Shown one piece after another: positions 16,088-23,793 of a DNA stretch of 52,613 nucleotides (position 1 is the first letter of the stretch; each line of letters begins with the position of its first letter). Below the pieces are notes generated by a model, which was not told where the DNA came from, made no database searches, and saw only the letters and a list, made by a program, of their open reading frames with translations. The DNA lies in the NCBI GenBank assembly GCA_021325365.1, contig JAJPHF010000045.1:1-52613 (forward strand), in the 5' to 3' direction. Source of the DNA: Pseudomonadota bacterium (lineage in GTDB: Bacteria; Chloroflexota; UBA6077; JAJPHF01). The position numbers and the translations under genes were made by a program.

Positions 16088-16471
16088 ATGGCCGAGGACT
16101 TCACGACACTGCTCCGCTACTACCGCGACCGCGCCGGCCTCTCGTGCAACGAGCTGGCCCGGGCGGTCGGGGTGGATCCCAGCTACGTCAGCCGCCTGGA
16201 GCGCGGTGAGCGCGAGCCTCCGCGCCGGCCCATCGTCGAGCGGCTGGCCGCCTCCCTGGACCTCTCGCTCGAAGACCAGGATCGCCTCTTGGTCACGGCC
16301 GGCTACGCCCCGGCCACCGTCGCCGTGCTCGGCCGCTGGGACAGCACGCTACAGGAGGTCGCCGACGTCCTCACCGACGGACGGATCTCCGGCGAGGAGC
16401 TGGAGAGCTTCCGACAGGTGATCCACCTCGTCGCCCAGCGCTGGCGCCGACCCGTCCTGGCCGCCAGCTAG
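16088..16471 (+). CDS. XRE-family helix-turn-helix regulator
   Basis: A 127-aa DNA-binding protein. The HTH_3 domain covers about residues 6-65 (LLRYYRDRAGLSCNELARAV, GVDPSYVSRLERGER, SLEDQDRLLVTAGY). The C-terminal ~50 residues are helical and acidic, perhaps for dimerisation. GAGGAGG precedes ATG 16088. It has its own promoter flanked by repeated TGACA boxes. The target is unknown; autoregulation and control of the FHA/PBP genes 420 bases downstream are possible but unproven. Confidence 0.9.
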   Translation: MAEDFTTLLRYYRDRAGLSCNELARAVGVDPSYVSRLERGEREPPRRPIVERLAASLDLSLEDQDRLLVTAGYAPATVAVLGRWDSTLQEVADVLTDGRISGEELESFRQVIHLVAQRWRRPVLAAS

Positions 16472-16519
16472 CCCTGGCCGCGGGCGGCGCTCACCGTTCA
16501 GTCTGCACTAGCGCCGAAT

Positions 16520-16545
16520 CGCGCGCGACATGTTCGTCGCGCGCG
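16520..16545. terminator. GC hairpin after the XRE gene
   Basis: Arms 16520-16529 and 16536-16545 are a perfect 10-bp inverted repeat (CGCGCGCGAC / GTCGCGCGCG) with a 6-base loop, about 48 bases after the XRE stop. No T-run follows. Confidence 0.45.
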
Positions 16546-16869
16546 GCGCACGGGCCCGGACGTCGCGTCGTCGGAGCCGGCCGCCGGCCCATTGCCCAGA
16601 CGGCCTCGGCTGCTCGAGGAACGTCGACTCGCAGGTGCCCGCAGTCTGGCACAGGATCTGATCTTTGTACGCGTTGCACTCATGCCCTCCGATGCATATT
16701 TCCCATCGTGGAGCCGGCGCCCTCGGGACCCGGAGTAGCGAGCCATTCGGGGAGGGTGAGTCAGTCCGGTCAGCAAAGAGCACAAAGTGCATTCTGCACA
16801 CCACAGCCTCATGGCGCGGGCAGCCAGCCGCTGCCGGTCGTCGTCTCCGAGCAGCCGGCCGCCAGCCGC

Positions 16870-16875
16870 TATAAT
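16870..16875 (+). promoter_or_regulatory. -10 TATAAT of the fhaA-fhaB-pbpA genes
   Basis: A perfect TATAAT lies 18 bases before the fhaA-like ATG, so the untranslated leader would be about 12 bases, just room for the GGGAG ribosome site. The -35 region is weak. Confidence 0.5.
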
Positions 16876-16893
16876 CGCTCGGGAGCGCAGCAC

Positions 16894-17643
16894 ATGATCG
16901 CGGTTCTCAACCAGATCGAGCGCCTGCTCGAACGCGCCTTCGAGACCCCCTCGCGGCGGCTGTTCCGCACGCGCTTGCAGCCAGTCGAGCTGGCGCGCGT
17001 GTTGAGCCGCGCCATGGCGGCCGAGGGGCAGGTGGGCGCCGAGGGGCTACGCGTGCCGAACCGCTACGTCGTCGAGCTTCATCCCCAGGACTTTCATCGC
17101 TTCGAGGGCGCGCAGCAGTCGCTCGAACGCGACCTGGCGACCTACCTGCTCCAGCAAGTCCAGCGGCGTGGCTGGTGGTGTCCGGGCTGGCCAGAGGTCG
17201 AGCTGCGCCCCGCGGACACCGCCCGCCCGGGGCGGCCCCAGGTGCTAGCCACCACCGTCGCTCGCCCGATTGGCGCCGAGGCGCTGCCGCCTGCCCTCGA
17301 CGGGACCTCCGTGCTGCCCGCTGCACCGCCCCGCCGTCCGGCGCCGTCGGCCCCACCGCCACACCGCGCCTGGCTGGAGCTGGCCGACGGCCGGCGCGTC
17401 GCGCTCGCTGCGCCCGCCACGCGCATCGGTCGCGCGCGCGACAACGACCTGGTGCTTGAGGACGACACGGTCTCCCGCCACCACGCCGAGGTGCGCCGCG
17501 ACGGGGACCGCCTCCTGCTCGTCGACCTCGGCAGCACCAACGGCACGCGCGTGAACGGCCAGTCGGTGCAGCAGGAGCGCCTGGCGCCCGGCGCGACCAT
17601 CCACGTCGGCGCGGTCCCCCTGCGGCTCCGCGTCGGCCGCTGA
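16894..17643 (+). CDS. fhaA: FhaA-like DUF3662 + FHA domain protein
   Basis: A 249-aa cytosolic protein. Residues ~1-105 are DUF3662 (LNQIERLLERAFETPSRRLF, VPNRYVVELHPQDFHRFEG). A Pro/Ala linker (~140-158) leads to an FHA phosphothreonine-binding domain at ~160-247. It carries the expected IGR (178-180), SRHHAE (194-199) and STNGT (214-218) residues. ATG 16894 is preferred: GGGAG is 8 bases upstream, TATAAT is close by and DUF3662 starts here. In Actinobacteria and Chloroflexota, FhaA binds phosphorylated partners and regulates peptidoglycan synthesis. It is followed 7 bases later by fhaB. Confidence 0.93.
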   Translation: MIAVLNQIERLLERAFETPSRRLFRTRLQPVELARVLSRAMAAEGQVGAEGLRVPNRYVVELHPQDFHRFEGAQQSLERDLATYLLQQVQRRGWWCPGWPEVELRPADTARPGRPQVLATTVARPIGAEALPPALDGTSVLPAAPPRRPAPSAPPPHRAWLELADGRRVALAAPATRIGRARDNDLVLEDDTVSRHHAEVRRDGDRLLLVDLGSTNGTRVNGQSVQQERLAPGATIHVGAVPLRLRVGR

Positions 17644-17650
17644 GCGGTTC

Positions 17651-18094
17651 GTGCGGCTGCAAGACCTCCCGGCCGACGTGCTCGTCCTCGTCTTGCGCCT
17701 CGGGCTCGTCTTCATCCTCTACCTGTTCCTGCTCAGCATCTTCCTCCTCGCCCGCCGCGAGCTGCGCCAGCAAGCGGCCCGCGGCCGATCAGGGCCTGGC
17801 CGCCTGGTCGTGGTGGAGGCCGGCGCCACGAGCCTGCCCCCCGGCCAGGCGCTGCCGCTGCAGCCGGTCACGACGCTGGGACGCGCGCACGGCTGCACCC
17901 TGGCCCTGGACGACACCTACGTCTCGGCCACCCACGCGGTACTGACCTGGCATGATGGTCGCTGGTGGCTCCGCGACGCGGGCAGCACCAACGGAACGCT
18001 GCTCAACGACCAGCCCGTGCCCGAGGACGAAACGCCCGTCACCTACGGCGACGTGATCGGGGTCGGTACCGCGCGGCTACGGCTGGCCCCCTGA
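17651..18094 (+). CDS. fhaB: FhaB/FipA-like membrane-anchored FHA protein
   Basis: A 147-aa product with an N-terminal TM helix (VLVLRLGLVFILYLFLLSIFLL, residues ~12-33) and a cytoplasmic FHA domain at ~68-145. The domain has LGR (76-78), SATHA (92-96) and GSTNGTLLND (111-120). This anchor-plus-FHA layout is that of FhaB (FipA), which in Mycobacterium links Ser/Thr phosphorylation to division and cell-wall synthesis. The GTG start lies 7 bases after fhaA. No Ser/Thr kinase or phosphatase gene is in this cluster. Confidence 0.9.
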   Translation: MRLQDLPADVLVLVLRLGLVFILYLFLLSIFLLARRELRQQAARGRSGPGRLVVVEAGATSLPPGQALPLQPVTTLGRAHGCTLALDDTYVSATHAVLTWHDGRWWLRDAGSTNGTLLNDQPVPEDETPVTYGDVIGVGTARLRLAP

Positions 18095-18170
18095 CGCAGG
18101 CCGAATTGCGGCGCCCCACCCCATCCCTCCCGGTAGAATGCTCTCGGCATGCGGAGTTCAGGGGAGTTCG

Positions 18171-19760
18171 TTGGAACGCGGCATTCTGCGGCTCGCGATA
18201 GCCCTGCTCGCGGGCTTCCTGCTGGTGGCCGCAGCGCTGGGCTACTGGCAGGTGCTAGAGGCTGGCGCGCTCCAGGCGCGCGCCAATAACCCGCGCAACG
18301 CCGAGGAGGAGGCCCGCACAACTCGCGGGCGCATCCTCGACCGCAACGGCGTGGTGCTCGCGAGCAACGCGGCCGGGCCAGACGGCCCGACCCGCGAGTA
18401 CGCCCTGCCCGCGCTCGTCCACGTCGTCGGCTACCACAGCGCGCGGTTCGGCGATGCCGGCATCGAGGCGGCCTACGACCAATACCTCCGCGGCGAGCGA
18501 GGGGGCAACCCGCTCGCTCGCCTGCGAGATCACCTCCTCCATCGCCCGGCCGTCGGCAGCGACCTGCGCCTGACCGTCGATGCCGAGCTGTCGCGCGTGG
18601 CGGCCCAGGCGCTCGGCAACTTCGCGGGCGCCGCGGTCGCGCTCAACCCGCGCACCGGCGAGGTCCTGGCGATGGTCAGCGCCCCCTACTTCGACGCCAA
18701 CCAGCTCGCCGACCGCTGGGACGCCCTGCGCGACGACCCGGCGGCGCCGCTCGTGCCACGGGCCACCGAGGGCCTCTACGTGCCCGGCTCCGTGTTCAAG
18801 ATCGTCACCGCCAGTGCAGCCATCGATCTGAATATGGTGCAGGTCGACGCGGCCCATGACTGCACGACCGATCTCATTGTCGACGGTTTTCGCATTCAAC
18901 AGAAGAACCACCCCCAGCTGCGCCGCGTCACCTTCGCGCAGGACTTCGCCTGGTCGGACAACGTCACGTTCGCCAAGACCGGCCTCGGCCTCGGCACTCC
19001 CGGCCCGATCAACTTCGACGACGCCGCGCCGCAGCCATACCCCTGGGAGCGTCAGGGCGTCGACGCCAGCGCGCGGCGCCTGGTGGACTACGCACACCGC
19101 TTCGGCTTCACGCAGCAGATCCCCTTCAACCTGCCGGTGGCGGTCAGCCGCGTCGCCGAGCACGAGCAGTTCTCGCCGGTCGAGCTAGCGGTGACCGCGT
19201 TCGGCCAGGGCGAGATCGAGACTACCCCCCTGCTCATGGCGCTCGTCGGCGCGACCATCGCCAACGGCGGCGCCATGCCCGCGCCTTACCTGGTCTCGGA
19301 GATCCGCGGCCCGAACGGGTCGGTGGAGCGGCCACACACGCCCGGCGGCCGCCTCCGTCAGGTCATCAGTCCGACCGCCGCCGCCACGATGAACCGCCTG
19401 ATGGTCCAGAGCGTGGACGAGGGCTACGCGCGGCCGGCCCAGATCGCCGGCATCAAAGTCGGCGGCAAGACCGGCACGGCCGAGACCGGCCAGGGGCGCG
19501 TGCCGCACTCCTGGTTCGTGGGCTACGCCCCGGCCGACAACCCGCGCGTCGCGGTCGCCGTCATCGCCGAGAACCAGGGCTCGGGCAGCGACGTGGCGAC
19601 ACCCGCCGGGCGGCGTATCATGGAGGCGGCGCTCGCCCGGCCTGCCGCCAGCGCCGCCCCCGACCCGTTGCCGCTCGCCAGCCTCACCGCCGACAGCTTC
19701 GCGGCGCCCGACGACGACGGCCCGGCGGGCGCCTACTGCCTGCTGCCTCAGCACGGCTAG
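18171..19760 (+). CDS. pbpA: Class B penicillin-binding protein (PbpA/PBP2-like transpeptidase)
   Basis: About 529 aa, with an N-terminal membrane anchor (LRLAIALLAGFLLVAAALGYW) and a transpeptidase domain facing outward. Active-site motifs in order are SVFK (Ser207, after VPGS), SDN (262-264) and KTGT (433-436). The short linker TRGRILDRNGVVLA is typical of the actinobacterial PbpA type without a large dimerisation domain. TTG 18171 is preferred because GGGGAG lies 4 bases upstream; ATG 18138 (11 residues longer) is possible, but it overlaps a -10-like TAGAAT. It follows fhaB by about 75 bases. The usual rodA partner is absent. Confidence 0.93.
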   Translation: MERGILRLAIALLAGFLLVAAALGYWQVLEAGALQARANNPRNAEEEARTTRGRILDRNGVVLASNAAGPDGPTREYALPALVHVVGYHSARFGDAGIEAAYDQYLRGERGGNPLARLRDHLLHRPAVGSDLRLTVDAELSRVAAQALGNFAGAAVALNPRTGEVLAMVSAPYFDANQLADRWDALRDDPAAPLVPRATEGLYVPGSVFKIVTASAAIDLNMVQVDAAHDCTTDLIVDGFRIQQKNHPQLRRVTFAQDFAWSDNVTFAKTGLGLGTPGPINFDDAAPQPYPWERQGVDASARRLVDYAHRFGFTQQIPFNLPVAVSRVAEHEQFSPVELAVTAFGQGEIETTPLLMALVGATIANGGAMPAPYLVSEIRGPNGSVERPHTPGGRLRQVISPTAAATMNRLMVQSVDEGYARPAQIAGIKVGGKTGTAETGQGRVPHSWFVGYAPADNPRVAVAVIAENQGSGSDVATPAGRRIMEAALARPAASAAPDPLPLASLTADSFAAPDDDGPAGAYCLLPQHG

Positions 19761-19775
19761 TATCTCGTCACCGAC

Positions 19776-19815
19776 GAATTGCTGTGCGTTGTGGACTCAG
19801 ACTACCTAGCAATTC
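19776..19815. repeat. Inverted repeat GAATTGCT / AGCAATTC after pbpA
   Basis: Perfect 8-bp arms at 19776-19783 and 19808-19815 are separated by 24 bases, just after the pbpA stop. Possible terminator or binding site; no T-run. A -10-like TACAAT occurs downstream at 19859-19864. Confidence 0.35.
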
Positions 19816-20006
19816 ACCCATGACAGACCACGAGCCCGTGGGCGGCGGCGGGCTTTGCTACAATTGAGAGACGTTGCGGACTGTCGGCCGGGGCGAGGCG
19901 CCCTCCGTCACGGGCCGCGGCGGCGCGAGATCCCACGCGTAGGCCTTATGCCCTGTGGGTGCTGGCGCGCCCGGCACATCCCCACACCAACCAGTTGGAG
20001 AAGGCC

Positions 20007-20702
20007 ATGGCTGGAGAGACGCCGCCCCCCATGCCGCCCACGGGCGAGTTTTCGACCGAGGACTACGACTTCGACGCGCTCGACGAGCTAGACGAGGGTA
20101 ATGCCTTCCTCGACGAGGTGCTAACGCGCGCGGGCGAGTTCGCGCTCGACGCGATCGAGTTCGTCCAGGAGCATCCGGTCCTCTCGGGGGCCATCGTCGC
20201 GGCGGGCTTCGGCACGGCGGCCGGGCTGGTCGCCGCGGCGCTCGTGCCGCGTCGCCGCCCCCCGACCGCCCAGGAGCAGGCGGCCGCCACAGCGGCCGAG
20301 GCGACCGCCCGCGCCGCCGAGATGCTGGCCGCCGCCCGCATCGGGTCCCGGCTAGCCGACGCGCAGGATGTGCTCGGTAGTCGGCTGTCGTTCGCGCGTG
20401 GCCGCCTCGGCCGCGCCGCCGAGACCGCCAACGAGCGCGTGCGCGAGGCCGGCCTGCTCGACAGCCTGAGCACGCTCGGCGGCCGCGCGCGCGACCGTGC
20501 CCGCCTGGCCGCCGCAGACGTTGCCGCGGCGAATGCCGACGACGGGGCGGGCCTCGGCGACGCGGTAGCCAGCAAGACGCGCCGCCTCGCCTACATCGCC
20601 CAGCTCTTCCCGATCGCGATGGCGCTTCTGCGCAACCCGATCGTCCGTGATTTGCTGGCCCAGGTGCTGGTGAACCGTCTGCGGCGCAGCGCCCGCGTGT
20701 AG
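20007..20702 (+). CDS. Membrane protein with acidic N-terminus and Ala-rich helical domain (hypothetical)
   Basis: A 231-aa product. Residues 14-50 are acidic (EDYDFDALDELDEG). A TM segment at ~58-80 (VLSGAIVAAGFGTAAGLVAAALV) ends in basic PRRR. Residues ~87-200 form a long Ala/Arg-rich helix, probably a coiled coil. A short hydrophobic C-terminal stretch (IAQLFPIAMALLRNPIVRDLL) may re-enter the membrane. GGAGAAGG precedes ATG 20007. No family recognised; it resembles general YtxH/apolipophorin-like stress proteins only in composition. Confidence 0.75.
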   Translation: MAGETPPPMPPTGEFSTEDYDFDALDELDEGNAFLDEVLTRAGEFALDAIEFVQEHPVLSGAIVAAGFGTAAGLVAAALVPRRRPPTAQEQAAATAAEATARAAEMLAAARIGSRLADAQDVLGSRLSFARGRLGRAAETANERVREAGLLDSLSTLGGRARDRARLAAADVAAANADDGAGLGDAVASKTRRLAYIAQLFPIAMALLRNPIVRDLLAQVLVNRLRRSARV

Positions 20703-20861
20703 TGTCGTCCCGCGCTCGCGCGCGACTCTACGACCCAACGCCCGCGGCCCGGCGCCGCGCGCCACGCCGCCCGGCCGCGGGTCGGATTCGCTCACACACG
20801 TTGCCGCGATTCGGGCCGGCGACGCCGCGGGGCCACTGCGCCCCCTGGAAAGTAGTCGCGT

Positions 20862-23765
20862 TTGGTACCAGAATACGTCTCGGTGGACCTGGAGCTAGCG
20901 GAGAGCGTCGGCCGCCCGGAAATCATCGAGATCGGCGCCGTACGCTTCGACACGGCCGGCCGGGCCGAGCGCTGGAGCAGCCTGGTTCGGCCCACCACCG
21001 CGCTGACCTATCGCATCGAGCAGTTGACCGGGCTCACGACCCGTGAGCTGGAATCCGCGCCGCGCCTCGAGCAGGCGATTGGCGGGCTCGCGCGCTTTGT
21101 AGGCGACTTGCCCCTCGTCGGCCAGAGCATCGAGATCGATCTCGCCTGCCTCGAGCGCGCCGGCCTGCGCCTCTCCGCCCCCGCTTACGACACCTTTGAG
21201 CTCGCCCAGCTTCTCCTCCCCGGCCTGCCGACCTACGACCTGCGAAGCGTCGCGCGCGCGCTCGCGGTCAGCCCGCGCGGCCAGCACCGCGCACTCGCCG
21301 ACGCTGAGACCGCGATGGACGTCTTCTTGGCCCTGCTCGCGCGGCTACGCGGCTTGCGCCTCGAAACGTTGCTGCTAGTCAACCGCCTGGCCGCCGGCCT
21401 CGACTGGCCCCTCGCCCCGCTGTTTGCGGATGCCGAGCGCGCGGCCACGCGGCGCTACCTGGAGTCGGTGCTGCAGGCGGGCGGCAGCGCCCGCCTCCCC
21501 GACCCCGAGGGCCTGCCGTCGCCGGAGAGCGTGTCCATCGCGCCGGCCCCGCTCGTGCCCGATCCGGCGGCCGCCGCGCTCGACGGCGAGGCGCTCGAGG
21601 CCGCGCTCTCGCGGGGCGGCGCCGTCGCCTCCCGGCTCCCCGGCTACGAGGAGCGCCCCGAGCAGCTCGCCATGCTCCGCGCGACTAGCGCCGCTCTGCG
21701 CGATGGCGACCATCTCGTCGTCGAGGCCGGCACTGGCACCGGCAAGTCGATGGCCTATCTGCTGCCCGCGGTCTGCTTTGCCGCCGCCACGGGCCGCCGC
21801 GTCGTCGTCTCCACCAACACGATCAACCTGCAAGACCAGCTCGTCCAGAAGGACCTGCCCGCCCTCGCGGCGGCCCTGCCGTTCCCCATTCGCACCGCGC
21901 TCGTCAAGGGCCGCGGCAACTACCTCTGCCTTCGCCGCTGGCAAGCGTTCCTGCGCTCGGACCGCATGACCGCCGCCGAGGCCATGCTCGGCATCCGAGT
22001 CGCGCTTTGGCTGGAGCAGACGCAGACCGGCGACCGTGCCGAGCTGCGCCTGCCGCCCGACGAGGCAGTCGCCTGGAGCAAGCTTGCCGCTCACCAGGAG
22101 CACTGTACGCCCGGCCGCTGCGCCTACCATCGCGCCGGGACCTGCTTTCTCGCGCGCGCGCGCCAGACCGCCGAAAGCGCGCATGTCATTGTGGTCAACC
22201 ACGCCTTGCTCCTGTCCGACGTGGCAACCGGCAGCAAGGTTCTGCCCGAGTATCGCTATCTGGTAATCGACGAGGCCCACCATCTGGAGGCCGAGGCCAC
22301 GGAGCAGCTGGGCGTGCAGCTCACCGAGCGCGACCTGCTGCAAGCCCTCGACCGCCTGCAGATCCAGTCGGGCAGCTACTCGTTCGGTGCGCTGTCCGAG
22401 ATCGCCGCGCTGGTGCAGCGGGTCGGCGCCTCGCCCGCGCGCGTCGGGGCTGTGGTCGACCGCGCGGCTCGCGCCGAAGCCGCGCTTGCTCGCACGCGCG
22501 CCGCCATACAGGACCTGTTCGGCGAGCTGCACAGCTTCGCCGCCGCCCGGACGGAACGCGGCGGCCCGGACAACCTGAGCCTCCGCCTCACGCCGGCCGT
22601 GCGTGGCCATCGCGACTGGCAATCGCTGGAGCGTGCCTGGGCCGCCGCTCAGGAGCGCTGGCTGGCGCTCGCCCGACCGGTGGCCGAGCTGCTAAGTGAC
22701 CTGGAGACGCTAGCGCAGGGAGCGAACACTGGCGGCGACGAGGCGCCCCGGGTCGATTCGGTCGCGAGCCGGCCTCGTGGCGCGGTCAGCTCCGAGGGCG
22801 CCGCCACGTTCGAAGAGCTGAGCGCCGAGCTCGAGAGCTTTCTGCGCTTCAGCGAGGGCGCCCAGGACGCGCTGGACCGCATCCTGGCGTCGCCCAGCCG
22901 CGACGAGGTCTACTGGCTCAGTCTGCGCGGCGGCGCGGAGCTTGCCCTGCACGCGGCTCCGCTGCACGTGGGCGCCCGCCTCTGGGACGACCTCTTTTCC
23001 CGCAAAGACGCCGCCGTCGTCACCTCCGCGACGCTGAGCACCGAGGGGTCGTTCCGCTATCTCCGCGAGCGGCTGGGCCTGCGCGACGTCCGCGAGCTAC
23101 AAGTCGGCTCGCCCTTCAACTACCGCGACTCGACCCTCCTCTACGTGCCCACGGATATCCCCGAGCCGGGGCAAGCCTACCACCAGCACCGGCTGGTGGA
23201 CACGCTCATCGAGCTAATCGGCGCGCTGGGCGGCCGCACGCTGGTGCTCTTCACTTCGCATGGCCAGCTGCGCCAGACGCACGAGGCCTTGCGCGCGCCG
23301 CTCGAGGCGCAGCGCGTCGTGCTGTTGGGCCAGAACATCGATGGCTCGCGCGCCCGGCTGCTGGAGACGTTTCGCGCCGGCCCGCGGGCCGTCCTCCTCG
23401 GCACCAACAGCTTCTGGGAGGGCGTGGACGTGGTGGGCGAGGCCCTCAGCTGTCTCGTCATCGCGCGGCTGCCGTTCGCCGTGCCGACCGATCCCGTCTT
23501 TGCCGCCCGCAGCGAGCTGTTCGACGACCCGTTCCGCCAGTACGCGGTGCCGCAGGCGATCCTGCGCTTCAAGCAAGGCTTCGGGCGCCTGATTCGCAGC
23601 CGTACCGACCGCGGCGTGGTCGTCGTCCTCGACCGCCGCCTAGTGAGCAAGAGCTACGGCCGCGCCTTCCTCCATTCTCTGCCCGACTGCACCGTCCGCA
23701 CCGGCCCCGCCCGCGACGCCCCAGCCGCTGCCACCACCTGGCTGACCCGCGCCACTACCACCTAA
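20862..23765 (+). CDS. dinG: DnaQ-type exonuclease fused to DinG-family Fe-S DNA helicase
   Basis: A 967-aa cytosolic nucleic-acid enzyme. Residues ~1-165 are a DEDDh 3'-5' exonuclease, with Asp/Glu in SVDLELAES, Asp in SIEIDLACL and His/Asp in HRALADAETAMD all present. The XPD/DinG superfamily 2 helicase follows. Walker A is GTGTGKS (K295), the Walker B box is DEAH (470-473), and four cysteines (C356, C415, C420, C428) fit an Fe-S cluster. The C-terminal motifs are NSFWEGVDVVG and QGFGRLIRSRTDRG. The TTG start at 20862 follows GGAAAG. The fusion is the arrangement of Firmicutes DinG. Likely role: unwinding or degrading aberrant DNA/RNA-DNA structures. Confidence 0.94.
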   Translation: MVPEYVSVDLELAESVGRPEIIEIGAVRFDTAGRAERWSSLVRPTTALTYRIEQLTGLTTRELESAPRLEQAIGGLARFVGDLPLVGQSIEIDLACLERAGLRLSAPAYDTFELAQLLLPGLPTYDLRSVARALAVSPRGQHRALADAETAMDVFLALLARLRGLRLETLLLVNRLAAGLDWPLAPLFADAERAATRRYLESVLQAGGSARLPDPEGLPSPESVSIAPAPLVPDPAAAALDGEALEAALSRGGAVASRLPGYEERPEQLAMLRATSAALRDGDHLVVEAGTGTGKSMAYLLPAVCFAAATGRRVVVSTNTINLQDQLVQKDLPALAAALPFPIRTALVKGRGNYLCLRRWQAFLRSDRMTAAEAMLGIRVALWLEQTQTGDRAELRLPPDEAVAWSKLAAHQEHCTPGRCAYHRAGTCFLARARQTAESAHVIVVNHALLLSDVATGSKVLPEYRYLVIDEAHHLEAEATEQLGVQLTERDLLQALDRLQIQSGSYSFGALSEIAALVQRVGASPARVGAVVDRAARAEAALARTRAAIQDLFGELHSFAAARTERGGPDNLSLRLTPAVRGHRDWQSLERAWAAAQERWLALARPVAELLSDLETLAQGANTGGDEAPRVDSVASRPRGAVSSEGAATFEELSAELESFLRFSEGAQDALDRILASPSRDEVYWLSLRGGAELALHAAPLHVGARLWDDLFSRKDAAVVTSATLSTEGSFRYLRERLGLRDVRELQVGSPFNYRDSTLLYVPTDIPEPGQAYHQHRLVDTLIELIGALGGRTLVLFTSHGQLRQTHEALRAPLEAQRVVLLGQNIDGSRARLLETFRAGPRAVLLGTNSFWEGVDVVGEALSCLVIARLPFAVPTDPVFAARSELFDDPFRQYAVPQAILRFKQGFGRLIRSRTDRGVVVVLDRRLVSKSYGRAFLHSLPDCTVRTGPARDAPAAATTWLTRATTT

Positions 23766-23793
23766 AGCCACCCGCGCGCCAGCGGCCCCAGCC

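Larger units (their letters stand above)
16472..16893. other. Non-coding stretch between XRE and fhaA-like genes
   Basis: No gene is supported in these 422 bases. A perfect 10-bp inverted repeat lies near its start (see 16520-16545) and a -10-like TATAAT near its end. Base composition is less GC-rich between 16650 and 16800 than in the flanking genes. Confidence 0.6.
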
